This document shows positions 17,311 through 24,995 of a stretch of 64,000 bases of DNA, in pieces; within the stretch, counting starts at the first letter, position 1; each line of letters opens with the position of its first letter. Both the position numbers and the translations under genes were made by a program. The notes beneath the pieces are model-generated. The model did no database searches and was not told where the DNA came from. It saw only the letters and a program-made list of their open reading frames with translations. The stretch covers positions 1,674,001-1,738,000 of the forward strand of contig NZ_CP167068.1 in NCBI RefSeq assembly GCF_051055405.1, in the 5' to 3' direction. This DNA is from Pseudolachnospira sp051055405. GTDB lineage: Bacteria > Bacillota > Clostridia > Lachnospirales > Lachnospiraceae.

Positions 17311-18042
17311 TTAAGTGGAGAGTCCCTGCTTCTTTAAAGCCAGAATTTCTCCCTCCGTCAGTTTCCGGTACTCTCCTGGCGCCAGAGCTTCATCCAACGT
17401 CAAACTTCCCATGGTCAAACGTTTCAAAAAAGTGACCCTCCGCCCAACCGCCTGGAACATCCGCTTCACTTGATGAAATTTTCCTTCTGTAATTGTCAAC
17501 TGAACCTTCGAGCAGGCATTTCCACTCTCCTCCACGATGAGAACCGCCGGAAGAGTCCGCCTCTCCTCCCCGATATCCAAGCCTTCCGCAAAAAGTTTGA
17601 TATCCATCTGCGTAACAGGACCGTCTACCTCGGCATAATAGGTCTTCTCCACGTGACGTCCAGGCGTCAACAGCCGGTTTGCCAGAATGCCGTCATTGGT
17701 GATAAGAAGCAGCCCTTCGGTATCTTTATCCAGACGTCCCACCGGAAACAGATCTCTTCTTTGACGGTCTTCGATCAGTTCCACTACAGTTTTATCTCTA
17801 TTATCTGTCACTGCGGAGACTACTCCGGCAGGCTTATTCAGCATATAATACTCATATGCCGCGTAAAAAACTGGTTTTCCCTCGCAGAAGATCTGATCTT
17901 TGTCCACATCGATTTTCTGCTCCGGCCCTTTTGCTGGTTCCCCATTGATCGTAACATGCTTTTTTCGTACCAGCTGGCGCACTTGACTGCGAGTGCCATA
18001 ACCAGCGTCCGCCAAAAGTTTGTCCAAACGAACCTGTCCCAA
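17311..18042 (-). CDS. Pseudouridine synthase, RsuA/RluB family
   Basis: 243 residues. An N-terminal S4 RNA-binding domain (1-60, VRLDKLLADAGYGTRSQ...VTINGEP) is followed by the catalytic domain with GRLDKDTEGLLLITNDG and the essential Asp105. It isomerises a specific uridine in rRNA; family members modify 16S (RsuA) or 23S (RluB/E/F), and the site cannot be told here. The start codon is TTG, preceded by GAGGGGG 8 nt away. It is 50 nt behind the DNA methyltransferase gene, on the same strand. Confidence 0.9.
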   Translation of the reverse strand: MGQVRLDKLLADAGYGTRSQVRQLVRKKHVTINGEPAKGPEQKIDVDKDQIFCEGKPVFYAAYEYYMLNKPAGVVSAVTDNRDKTVVELIEDRQRRDLFPVGRLDKDTEGLLLITNDGILANRLLTPGRHVEKTYYAEVDGPVTQMDIKLFAEGLDIGEERRTLPAVLIVEESGNACSKVQLTITEGKFHQVKRMFQAVGRRVTFLKRLTMGSLTLDEALAPGEYRKLTEGEILALKKQGLST

Positions 18043-18092
18043 ATACGATTCCCCCTCTGATTTTGCTGCTATCTTATAGCTCCAGGTAAACT

Positions 18093-20354
18093 TTACACCG
18101 TCCTGACCGTATGCGTTCTTGATAATTGAAGGTAGCGTTCAAACAAATAAGAAAGCCTTTCCTGCTCTCCGGAAAACTCTTCCCCGTACAAACGATCTAC
18201 CGCCAAATCTAACCTGCGGTGAGCCGCTAAAAATTCTTCCGGCATAGTATCGGCTCCATACAAGCAGACGCCGTCGATTCCCTTACGCCCTTCCTGAATC
18301 CGCAGCAGTTCCTCCGCGGCATGGGCCACAGCCTCCGACGCCGGCCCTTCCATCTCAGGGAAAGGAAAGTTATTATAGACAATAGACGCCGAATACCGGT
18401 AATCACTTTTTAACCTTCCGGCCACCCCGCGCACCCAGGCCATATGAATTGCAGAGTTCAACACGCCAAATAGCACGGCCGAGGCATCCGGCACAATCAG
18501 CGCAGCGTCGCTGGCAATCGCCGTGGCAGGCAAAAATCCCATCGGAATATAAGGCCGATTTTGGGAAGATACCCTGGGAACCAAAATATAATTTCCTTCT
18601 TCCGGCTGACGGATCTCACCGAAAAGGGCCGGCGACTCCGCCAAAGACCTGGTTGCCTCCCGTGGGCTTACGCTTCGGAATCGGCGGACTGCTTCCACTC
18701 GCTCCCGAATCTCCGGTATCGCTTCATAGCGTTCCGGTTCTACCCCTTTTAGCCACAGACAGTACCGTTCCTGATCTTCAATATACTCTACCGAACCATA
18801 AAAACGGCGCAGCCATCCCACCGCTTCCGGGTGAGCTTCTAAAAGCAGCGCAGCCTGCTCTGCATCCAAAAGCAAATGTCCTCCATCGTTGGCCATACTG
18901 CCGAAAATCATAGATGGAACCGGCGACAATGGTTTTCTCCGATTTTTTAGAAAAACATCCGGCGCGGACGCCAGATAGGCGTTGATATGGGGGACGTTTT
19001 GTACCGCGTCCCCATCAAACAACTGCTTCTTTTCTGAATTTGCCGCTGAAAAACCCAGGATAATACAGTGGACCTTGGCCTGACCTCTGGCTTCATTGTT
19101 CCAGACAAATGTTTTCCAGGCAAAATCGATCTCCATGCCAAAATCATGGGTCAGGCAATCCCAAAGCAAGCCCGCTTGCTCCCCCTGACAGATGCTGTTG
19201 GTGGAGACAAAGGCAGCCCGCACATGGGTTCCTGCCATAAATTCCGCGGCTTTTCGATACCAAGCTGTCACATAATCCATATTTCCAGCCGTCCGTAAAC
19301 CGGAAAACACCAATCGCATGTCCTGTTTCTGCTCCGGATTCATCAAACGGGCTCCCACAAAAGGCGGATTTCCAATGATATACAAATTTTCTTTGTCCGG
19401 CGTCACGCTTTCCCAATCCATAGACAGAGCGTTCCCCTGGACGATGGCCGCCGACTGGATCAAAGGAATCCGGGCATAGTACATGCCAAAAAAATCAGCA
19501 GCTTCCAAATTCATCTGATGATCGGTCAGCCACAGGCCAACCTGGGCAATCTGGGCCTGAAAAGGCTCATACTCAATGCCAAAAAACTGGCTGATTTGAA
19601 CCCGGCAGTAGTATCCGACGTCCAGTACTCTCTGGGACGTATCATAGAGCTCCCGGATGACCGCCATCTCCAGCTTACGAATCTCCCGGTAAGTCACAAT
19701 TAAAAAATTCCCACAGCCACAGGCCGGGTCAAAAAATTTTAATCTTGTCAGTTTTTCGTGGAATGCTTCCATCCGTTTCCGACGCCCGCGGCAATTTTGA
19801 AACTCTTCCCAAAGAGCATTCAAAAACAGAGGCTGAATTAGTTTTAAAATATTTTCTTCTGAAGTATAATAAGTTCCCCATTCCCTCCGTTTTTCCTGAT
19901 TCATAATCTCCTGAAACATTGCTCCAAAAATCGCTGGGGAAATGGTTCTCCAGTCAATCGTTTGACAGCTGGTCAACAGGTCAAAAAACGCTTTATCAAA
20001 GGGTAAAACAGGAAGAACTTCGGCAAAAAGCGGACCATTTACATAGGGAAATACACAAACGTCTTCCGGCAGGTTCTCCCGTTCCTGGGGAGGCGTATCC
20101 AAAGCGTGAAAGAGAGATGCGAATCGCTCGGAAAGCTCAGCTCCCTCCGGATTTTCCTGTTCCAAGTAAGAATAAAAGGCTCCCTCCGGAAAAATCCCTG
20201 CATCACTGGCAAAAAGGCAAAACAATAACCGAACCAGATAAATTTCCAGTTCGTGATCCTTGTAACCATAAGAAGAAAGACACTCCAATAAAGCCGTCAT
20301 TTTCCTCATAGCAACCAGATTAATATCTTCTCGTTTCGCTTTGGTTCTTTTCAT
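18093..20354 (-). CDS. MmeI-like adenine-N6 DNA methyltransferase lacking the nuclease domain
   Basis: 753 residues. In order: a helical connector (about 1-150, with VRLLFCLFASDAGIF, typical of MmeI-type enzymes), motif X GTYYTSEENI (160-169), motif I FFDPACGCGNFL with SAM-binding residues (207-218), motif IV NPPF (329-332), then a target-recognition region and C-terminal helices. Full MmeI-type IIG enzymes are about 900 residues and carry an N-terminal endonuclease domain; here the protein begins at the connector, so the roughly 150-residue nuclease is absent. It therefore probably methylates DNA without cutting. The ATG overlaps the stop of the DUF2284 gene by 4 bp. Role could be self-marking, epigenetic control or an orphaned restriction system. 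Confidence 0.85.
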   Translation of the reverse strand: MKRTKAKREDINLVAMRKMTALLECLSSYGYKDHELEIYLVRLLFCLFASDAGIFPEGAFYSYLEQENPEGAELSERFASLFHALDTPPQERENLPEDVCVFPYVNGPLFAEVLPVLPFDKAFFDLLTSCQTIDWRTISPAIFGAMFQEIMNQEKRREWGTYYTSEENILKLIQPLFLNALWEEFQNCRGRRKRMEAFHEKLTRLKFFDPACGCGNFLIVTYREIRKLEMAVIRELYDTSQRVLDVGYYCRVQISQFFGIEYEPFQAQIAQVGLWLTDHQMNLEAADFFGMYYARIPLIQSAAIVQGNALSMDWESVTPDKENLYIIGNPPFVGARLMNPEQKQDMRLVFSGLRTAGNMDYVTAWYRKAAEFMAGTHVRAAFVSTNSICQGEQAGLLWDCLTHDFGMEIDFAWKTFVWNNEARGQAKVHCIILGFSAANSEKKQLFDGDAVQNVPHINAYLASAPDVFLKNRRKPLSPVPSMIFGSMANDGGHLLLDAEQAALLLEAHPEAVGWLRRFYGSVEYIEDQERYCLWLKGVEPERYEAIPEIRERVEAVRRFRSVSPREATRSLAESPALFGEIRQPEEGNYILVPRVSSQNRPYIPMGFLPATAIASDAALIVPDASAVLFGVLNSAIHMAWVRGVAGRLKSDYRYSASIVYNNFPFPEMEGPASEAVAHAAEELLRIQEGRKGIDGVCLYGADTMPEEFLAAHRRLDLAVDRLYGEEFSGEQERLSYLFERYLQLSRTHTVRTV

Positions 20355-20911
20355 AAAGTTTTCCCCTCAGCCATTCTCTCATCAAAGAATATCAGGCCAA
20401 ACCAGGTGACAGTACCGGCGCCGAAGGAGAATTCCATGCCGCACTGTTCGGCAAGTAAAGGAACCACCACGCCGTAGCTTTCGATACAGGGCAGCATCCG
20501 TTCCGGATGACGACAGGCTTCCGGATAAGCGCAGTTTTGGCAAACGTCGCAGGATTCCGAAGATAAGGTTAGACATGTCCCATATACTTGAAGAAACACG
20601 TCTCGTACCTGGCGTACCACCGCCTCGTGATCTCCCCTGGTCGCCAGCATCTCCGCCAGATTTTCCGTATCCTCTACCTCCGCTACTGTCGAAAACACAA
20701 AGGCGCTTCGGTAAGCCAGCGCTCGCCTTTGGCATTCTTCCCACGTTCCCACAGCCGGCGGGCAGGACCAGCTCTTTCCATAGCGGCTGCACTCCCGCTT
20801 ACAAATCTCCCGAACACGCCCGGAAAAAGGCACTTGATCCGCCGGCAGAAATTCATACTGACAGAGAGGAAGCTCACGAAGTCGCTCCTCTATCTCCTTT
20901 GATTGATTCAT
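20351..20911 (-). CDS. DUF2284 cysteine-rich metal-binding protein
   Basis: 186 residues, soluble. Two cysteine clusters are visible: one near 37-51 (ICKRECSRYGKSWSCPPAVG) and one near 121-142 (CDVCQNCAYPEAC...CIESYG). This matches the DUF2284 family, predicted to bind metal or an iron-sulfur centre; the reaction is unknown. The ATG overlaps the hydrolase stop by 4 bp, and its own stop overlaps the methyltransferase start by 4 bp. All three are thus translationally coupled, though no functional link between them is established. Confidence 0.8.
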   Translation of the reverse strand: MNQSKEIEERLRELPLCQYEFLPADQVPFSGRVREICKRECSRYGKSWSCPPAVGTWEECQRRALAYRSAFVFSTVAEVEDTENLAEMLATRGDHEAVVRQVRDVFLQVYGTCLTLSSESCDVCQNCAYPEACRHPERMLPCIESYGVVVPLLAEQCGMEFSFGAGTVTWFGLIFFDERMAEGKTL

Positions 20912-22323
20912 TGTATGGCATTCTCCTGAATAAAGGCGGCAATATCGTCGATGACCTTCTGGTCCACATGGCCCTGCGTGTCGTATTCGCTGATATCCGT
21001 TTTCCCGTTTGTTTTCATAAACAGGTGATTCAAACCATCATATACTTGAAAATGAGCATTTTCATGCCCCTCCAACGCCTCTTTCCAGGCGGCAAAATCC
21101 GTATCCACTTTTACCTGGAAGTCCGCCGTCCCCTGCAAAAACAGCATTGGAACCGTCAGCTCCTTTGCAAGAGCCGCCGTATCGATCTCATTTAGACTGG
21201 CCCAATAGCTGGCCGGCTGACCGATCAAGGCCGTCGTATCCGTAAGATCAGAAACGGACTTTACTTGATCAATCATTTGTTTTAACTGCGCCAGACTTGC
21301 CTGCTTTTGAAGCTCATTGATATTTTCCATCTGATTCAAGGCGTCCACATTTTGGTCATATACGATATCTGCCAAATGGCGCGGACTTCCCGCCAAAGAA
21401 ATCATGCCTGCCACCTGCGCATTCTCCTTCGTAATCTTCGGAGCTAACATTCCTCCCAAGCTATGACCAATCAAGTATATCTGGCTGCTCTCCACTGACT
21501 CTAAACGGGAGGCAAAAGAAATGGCGGTTGCCGCGTCGTCTAAAACCTCATCCGAAACCGTAATTGCATCCGGCGCCTGAGCCGGGAATTGATAATAACG
21601 CTTATTATAACGAATCGAGGCAATTCCTTTCTCCGCCAATCCCCAGGCGATATCCTGGAAAGGGCGATTTTCTTGGATCGATTCATTGTAATCGCTCTGC
21701 CCTGAGCCCTGCACCAAGACTACGATCGGAGGCTTTTTAACGCCTGTCGGCAAAGTCAATACTCCTGTCAATGAATATTCCGTCCCATTACTGGTAAAAG
21801 GAATCGAGATTTCCTGCTCCTTCCATCGATCGTTTTCCACCAACTCTGGCGGTATCGCATAAAAATCGGTCCAGATACTCTGCACCTTTCCTTCCTCGTC
21901 ATAGCCAAAGGAAAGACGAACGCCTCTCTCTTCAAATTTTAGAATGCAATGATATACCTTGCTGCTTTCCTCTACTTCTGTTTTATAGTACTCCTCAAAA
22001 GAACCGGCCTGCACCACCACCTGTTCCCAGCCCGTTTGAAAATCCGCCTCGCTTAAGGAAGATTTTAATGTATCGTTAAATTCCGCGGTCACAGACGCAA
22101 AATCACCGGAAACAACCTGCAGCGCTAATCCCTTGCTTTTTTCCTCCAACGACAATTCTCCGTCTGCCAATTCCGTCCCCTGCTCCGCCTCCGTAGTCGT
22201 TCCTGCTTCCGTTTTGGCCGGCGTAGACGCCGCGGAATCTCCCGTAGTATTCAGATCTGTTCCACAAGAACCCAAAAATAAAACTACGCCAGCCATGGCT
22301 GCCGCCAATTTCCATGCTTTCAT
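20908..22323 (-). CDS. Alpha/beta hydrolase lipoprotein with DUF3887 domain
   Basis: 471 residues. The signal peptide ends in FLGSC with lipid-attachment Cys20, followed by a low-complexity linker (to about 55). A DUF3887-like domain (about 58-160, LEEKSKGLALQVVSGDFASV...) comes next, then an alpha/beta hydrolase (about 175-471) with the oxyanion segment VQGSGQSD, nucleophile Ser288 in GHSLGG, and a late aspartate/histidine (ADFQV, GLNHLF). It would act on the outer face of the membrane, probably on esters or peptide-like substrates. The family often labelled prolyl oligopeptidase-like has this architecture. It is 47 nt after the VanW gene, with no terminator between. Confidence 0.8.
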   Translation of the reverse strand: MKAWKLAAAMAGVVLFLGSCGTDLNTTGDSAASTPAKTEAGTTTEAEQGTELADGELSLEEKSKGLALQVVSGDFASVTAEFNDTLKSSLSEADFQTGWEQVVVQAGSFEEYYKTEVEESSKVYHCILKFEERGVRLSFGYDEEGKVQSIWTDFYAIPPELVENDRWKEQEISIPFTSNGTEYSLTGVLTLPTGVKKPPIVVLVQGSGQSDYNESIQENRPFQDIAWGLAEKGIASIRYNKRYYQFPAQAPDAITVSDEVLDDAATAISFASRLESVESSQIYLIGHSLGGMLAPKITKENAQVAGMISLAGSPRHLADIVYDQNVDALNQMENINELQKQASLAQLKQMIDQVKSVSDLTDTTALIGQPASYWASLNEIDTAALAKELTVPMLFLQGTADFQVKVDTDFAAWKEALEGHENAHFQVYDGLNHLFMKTNGKTDISEYDTQGHVDQKVIDDIAAFIQENAIQ

Positions 22324-22370
22324 ACGCTTCTTCTTTTTCCCCTCTTAACATGAATCATTTCCAAACAAAT

Positions 22371-23834
22371 CTACGAAGCTCCTTCTTCTCCTCCCCCAGT
22401 TCCTATAATGTGCGTCTGGACAGAAGGTTCATAGTGATCGGTGTGCATCTTGATCCGCTCCGTCTCCTCCCCATCAATTTTAATAATCTTCCAGAGCGCC
22501 ACATCGAGTTCCGGAGAATTCGTCCCTTCGTAATCTTCATAACCAGTCGGTTTGCTGGAATCGTATTTCACTTCGATTTCAGACTCTTTCCGGTACAATT
22601 CTTCCACTTCAAAAGAAATCGTCCGGTTTTCCGGCACATCTTTCTTACCGAAAACAATAAAAGAAACTTCGTTTCCATCCGCCACTCCCCAAATATAAAG
22701 GGGAACGTCTTTATCGTTTGTAAAAACCAAATCCTTATGACCGTCGGCAATCGCCGCATCCCGGCCCGGAGTCAAATAAGAAACCACCATCGAATGGGGA
22801 TATCTCTCATCAATCTGTATCTCCGCTTTCAACAAAGCGTTATACAGAGTAGACGACACCTGGCATACGCCGCCACCAATCGCGTCTACCACCTGGCCGT
22901 TTTCATACTGGCTTCCGGTACGATAGCCATTTTCCTCTGTCCTTGGCTTCATCAATTCACTGACGGAAACCGATTCTCCAGGCAGCACGATCGTTCCGTC
23001 GATATTCTTGGTGGCCACCTCCACATTGGTATCCCGCTCTTTTCGAGGATTTCCCTCTTTATGATACTGGGTGACATGAGAACCCATATTATCCTTAATC
23101 TGCTGCAGCAGCTCCGTCGAATACTTGGGTTCCGCTACATCTACCACGGCATCCACCGTAACATTCCCATATGCTTCCAGTACAGCCGCCCGTATCGCCG
23201 CTTTGGTCTCTTCTTGATTTGTAGCAAATCCAGTTTTACTCTCCGACACCTTGAGCTCGCCGGTAAAATCAATCGTCGCGTTGACTGGCGCGATGTCTCT
23301 CTTCGCAGCAAGTTCCTCCACAAAACCGGATAGCGTTTCTTCTTCCAGACTTTTTACCAATTCCAAATGCAAGGTCCCTATAGCTAAATCCTTTTGATCA
23401 CGGTATTGCCTTAAGGGTCCCCCCAATTGGCCGAAGCGAACGGCACGTTTTAGAAGTTCATCAATATCCCAATGAAGCCCCAACTTACCCGAAGTTGTCT
23501 TTTCTTCCTGTTCCTGCCAGCGAATCACGACTTCCATCTCACCGCTGTCTATCTTATCGTTTTCTAATAACTGCCTTGCTTCTGCTACTGTCCTTTCGCC
23601 AATATAAAGTTCGTCGACATAAATGCCACCGACTAACATCTGCGACTCATCTAACAAAGTCTCTGGTATTCCATTTTTACTTCTTTCCTCCTGTCGTGCC
23701 TTCCATTCCAGCCACTCTCCGCTCGGCTCTCCGCTCTCTTCGGATGAGCAGGACGCTAAAAAAAGCGCCGCCAGAAAACAGAAGAAAATCCTTACAAAAT
23801 CAATTTTTTTCTTCATTGCTAACCGCCCTTTCAT
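22371..23834 (-). CDS. VanW family lipoprotein with peptidoglycan-binding-like domain
   Basis: 487 residues (481 if the ATG at 23,816, MKKKIDF, is used; each start has a possible ribosome site). A lipobox FLASC is preceded by a hydrophobic stretch. The middle holds a PG_binding_4-like domain (about 80-230), and the C-terminal half has the VanW signature GGGVCQVSSTLYNA and PHSMVVSY. VanW proteins accompany cell-wall functions and some glycopeptide resistance clusters, but their reaction is unknown. There are no other van genes nearby, so resistance should not be inferred. A promoter lies at 23,876-23,904, and it likely heads the run through the hydrolase, DUF2284 and methyltransferase genes. 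Confidence 0.85.
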   Translation of the reverse strand: MKGRLAMKKKIDFVRIFFCFLAALFLASCSSEESGEPSGEWLEWKARQEERSKNGIPETLLDESQMLVGGIYVDELYIGERTVAEARQLLENDKIDSGEMEVVIRWQEQEEKTTSGKLGLHWDIDELLKRAVRFGQLGGPLRQYRDQKDLAIGTLHLELVKSLEEETLSGFVEELAAKRDIAPVNATIDFTGELKVSESKTGFATNQEETKAAIRAAVLEAYGNVTVDAVVDVAEPKYSTELLQQIKDNMGSHVTQYHKEGNPRKERDTNVEVATKNIDGTIVLPGESVSVSELMKPRTEENGYRTGSQYENGQVVDAIGGGVCQVSSTLYNALLKAEIQIDERYPHSMVVSYLTPGRDAAIADGHKDLVFTNDKDVPLYIWGVADGNEVSFIVFGKKDVPENRTISFEVEELYRKESEIEVKYDSSKPTGYEDYEGTNSPELDVALWKIIKIDGEETERIKMHTDHYEPSVQTHIIGTGGGEEGAS

Positions 23835-23875
23835 CGAAAGGTTTCCTCTGATTGCTATCTATTTGCTAAAAGATA

Positions 23876-23904
23876 ATTATACTCTAAGGCGCGGACGGCC
23901 GCAA
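23876..23904 (-). promoter_or_regulatory. Promoter of the vanW-hydrolase-DUF2284-methyltransferase run
   Basis: TTGCGG (23,899-23,904) and TATAAT (23,876-23,881) are spaced by 17 nt on the minus strand, 42 nt upstream of the VanW start. Confidence 0.6.
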
Positions 23905-23910
23905 GCAATA

Positions 23911-24046
23911 TTTTGTTCTATCGGAAATTCCTAAGGAATTTCCGATAGAACAAAAAGCGCTCCGCTATAGATCGCACTGCGGCGGAAAGGAAAATGGCAG
24001 CTTTGCTGCCCCGCCGCAGGCGGAGAATTTCGCTCTGCGAAATTCT
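23911..24046. repeat. Palindromic repeat element, copy B, with three hairpins
   Basis: This fills most of the 321-bp gap between the VanW and GNAT genes. It opens with a perfect 22-bp inverted repeat (23,911-23,932 with 23,934-23,955) and the tail GCGCTCCGCTATAGATCGCACTGC-like sequence shared with copy A at 64-135. Then comes CTGCGGCGG paired with CCGCCGCAG (23,977-23,985 with 24,011-24,019) enclosing GGCAGCTTTGCTGCC, and last AGAATTTCGC paired with GCGAAATTCT (24,024-24,046). The remaining 24,047-24,155 shows nothing recognisable. Confidence 0.65.
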
Positions 24047-24155
24047 TTGTATTTAAATTTTTCTGAATCCAACAGTATATGGTAGAATTCCATATAAATC
24101 CATCTAAATCTTGTTATTCTTAGAATGAGGGTTCCGTTCCTAAACCGATACATCT

Positions 24156-24611
24156 CTACACAGGCTGGGGCCGCATCCACAGAACCATACCTGCGCCTCC
24201 TGTGGGATTCGGTCTCTCTTCAAATCCAAATTTTTGATAGAACCCTTCTTTTCCAAAAGCGGCCATTAAATTGATCATGCGCGTCTCTTCCGGCAATGTG
24301 TGTTCCCGGTAATAAGTCAGAATCCGTTCCATGAACTCACGTCCGATTCCACGTCCCTGGTACTCCGGATCCACCATCACATCTACGATCAGAACCATAT
24401 ACCCGCCGTCGGAAACCGTCCGCGCGGTTCCCACTGGCCGATCCTGGTCCCAGACAGAAAGCAATAGGTCCGAATTTTGAAATCCCCGTACCACCTGCGC
24501 AGGATCAATTTCTGTCCATCCAAAAGCCAAACGCATCCGGTTATATACGTCTACCGGAATTGGTACCCCTGTTTTATAGGTCAAATTCTCATTCTTGAAT
24601 TCCACGTTCAT
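24156..24611 (-). CDS. GNAT family N-acetyltransferase
   Basis: 151 residues, one GNAT domain. The acetyl-CoA-binding loop is VDPEYQGRGIGREFM (about 83-97), followed by a late GKEGFYQKFGFEERP segment typical of the fold's C-terminal part. It transfers an acyl group from acyl-CoA to an amine; the substrate (small molecule or protein) is unknown. GAGG lies 5 nt before the ATG. It is flanked by two palindromic repeats and appears to be a single-gene unit. Confidence 0.85.
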   Translation of the reverse strand: MNVEFKNENLTYKTGVPIPVDVYNRMRLAFGWTEIDPAQVVRGFQNSDLLLSVWDQDRPVGTARTVSDGGYMVLIVDVMVDPEYQGRGIGREFMERILTYYREHTLPEETRMINLMAAFGKEGFYQKFGFEERPNPTGGAGMVLWMRPQPV

Positions 24612-24654
24612 AAAAACCTCGTTCCTCTCTATTTTCTATTAAGATTCAGGCGGG

Positions 24655-24873
24655 AAAAGGTCTCTCTGGGAAACGTGTTGGAATATTTTGTATTTGCAGG
24701 AGCGTTCGTACTTCTTCGATTTCGAAAATTTGTCTTATGAACAAAAATAAGACTGTCTGAGCGCAGCGAGTTTCTTATTTTTGTGAATGCTTTTCACAAA
24801 TTTACGAAATCCTAGAAGTACTCGCTCCGAAACTCTACAAAATATTCCAACACGTTTCCCAGAGAGACCTTTT
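24655..24873. mobile_element. 219-bp palindromic MITE-like element
   Basis: Perfect 38-bp inverted arms (24,655-24,692 and 24,836-24,873) enclose imperfectly complementary inner arms and a centre reading CTGAGCGCAGCGAG. Single-stranded, the whole unit folds into one long hairpin. There is no coding capacity. CTATTAAGAT occurs on both sides (24,636-24,645 and 24,886-24,895) as a 10-bp direct repeat that could be target duplication. Together these features resemble a non-autonomous MITE. It occupies the 384-bp gap between the GNAT and aminotransferase genes, which otherwise holds only a hairpin at 24,897-24,941. Confidence 0.65.
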
Positions 24874-24896
24874 GACACCCTAATCCTATTAAGATA

Positions 24897-24941
24897 GAAG
24901 CGTTACAACTGGCCAAAAATAGCACCATGTCGCAACGCTTC
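24897..24941 (-). terminator. Hairpin after the TRAP-aminotransferase operon
   Basis: GAAGCGTT-x-C-x-AC pairs with its complement over about 13 bp, including two G-U pairs on the minus-strand RNA, with a loop of about 19 nt, 55 nt after the aminotransferase stop. No clear U tract follows, so termination is uncertain. Confidence 0.4.
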
Positions 24942-24995
24942 CATGAATTTCTACGAATATATTATCCCTCTACCGTTATTGGGATATGCCTTATC

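Noticed and set aside
22314..23333. 339-codon plus-strand frame opposite the VanW gene
   Set aside because: Antisense shadow: Arg/His/Phe-rich product without motifs, while the minus strand encodes a clear VanW protein.
22371..23834. Glycopeptide resistance locus
   Set aside because: Only a VanW-family protein is present; no vanHAX, vanRS or D-Ala ligase genes adjoin it.
24655..24873. Origin of replication or CRISPR-like array
   Set aside because: It is a single palindrome with no DnaA boxes, no AT-rich unwinding repeats and no spacers between repeats.
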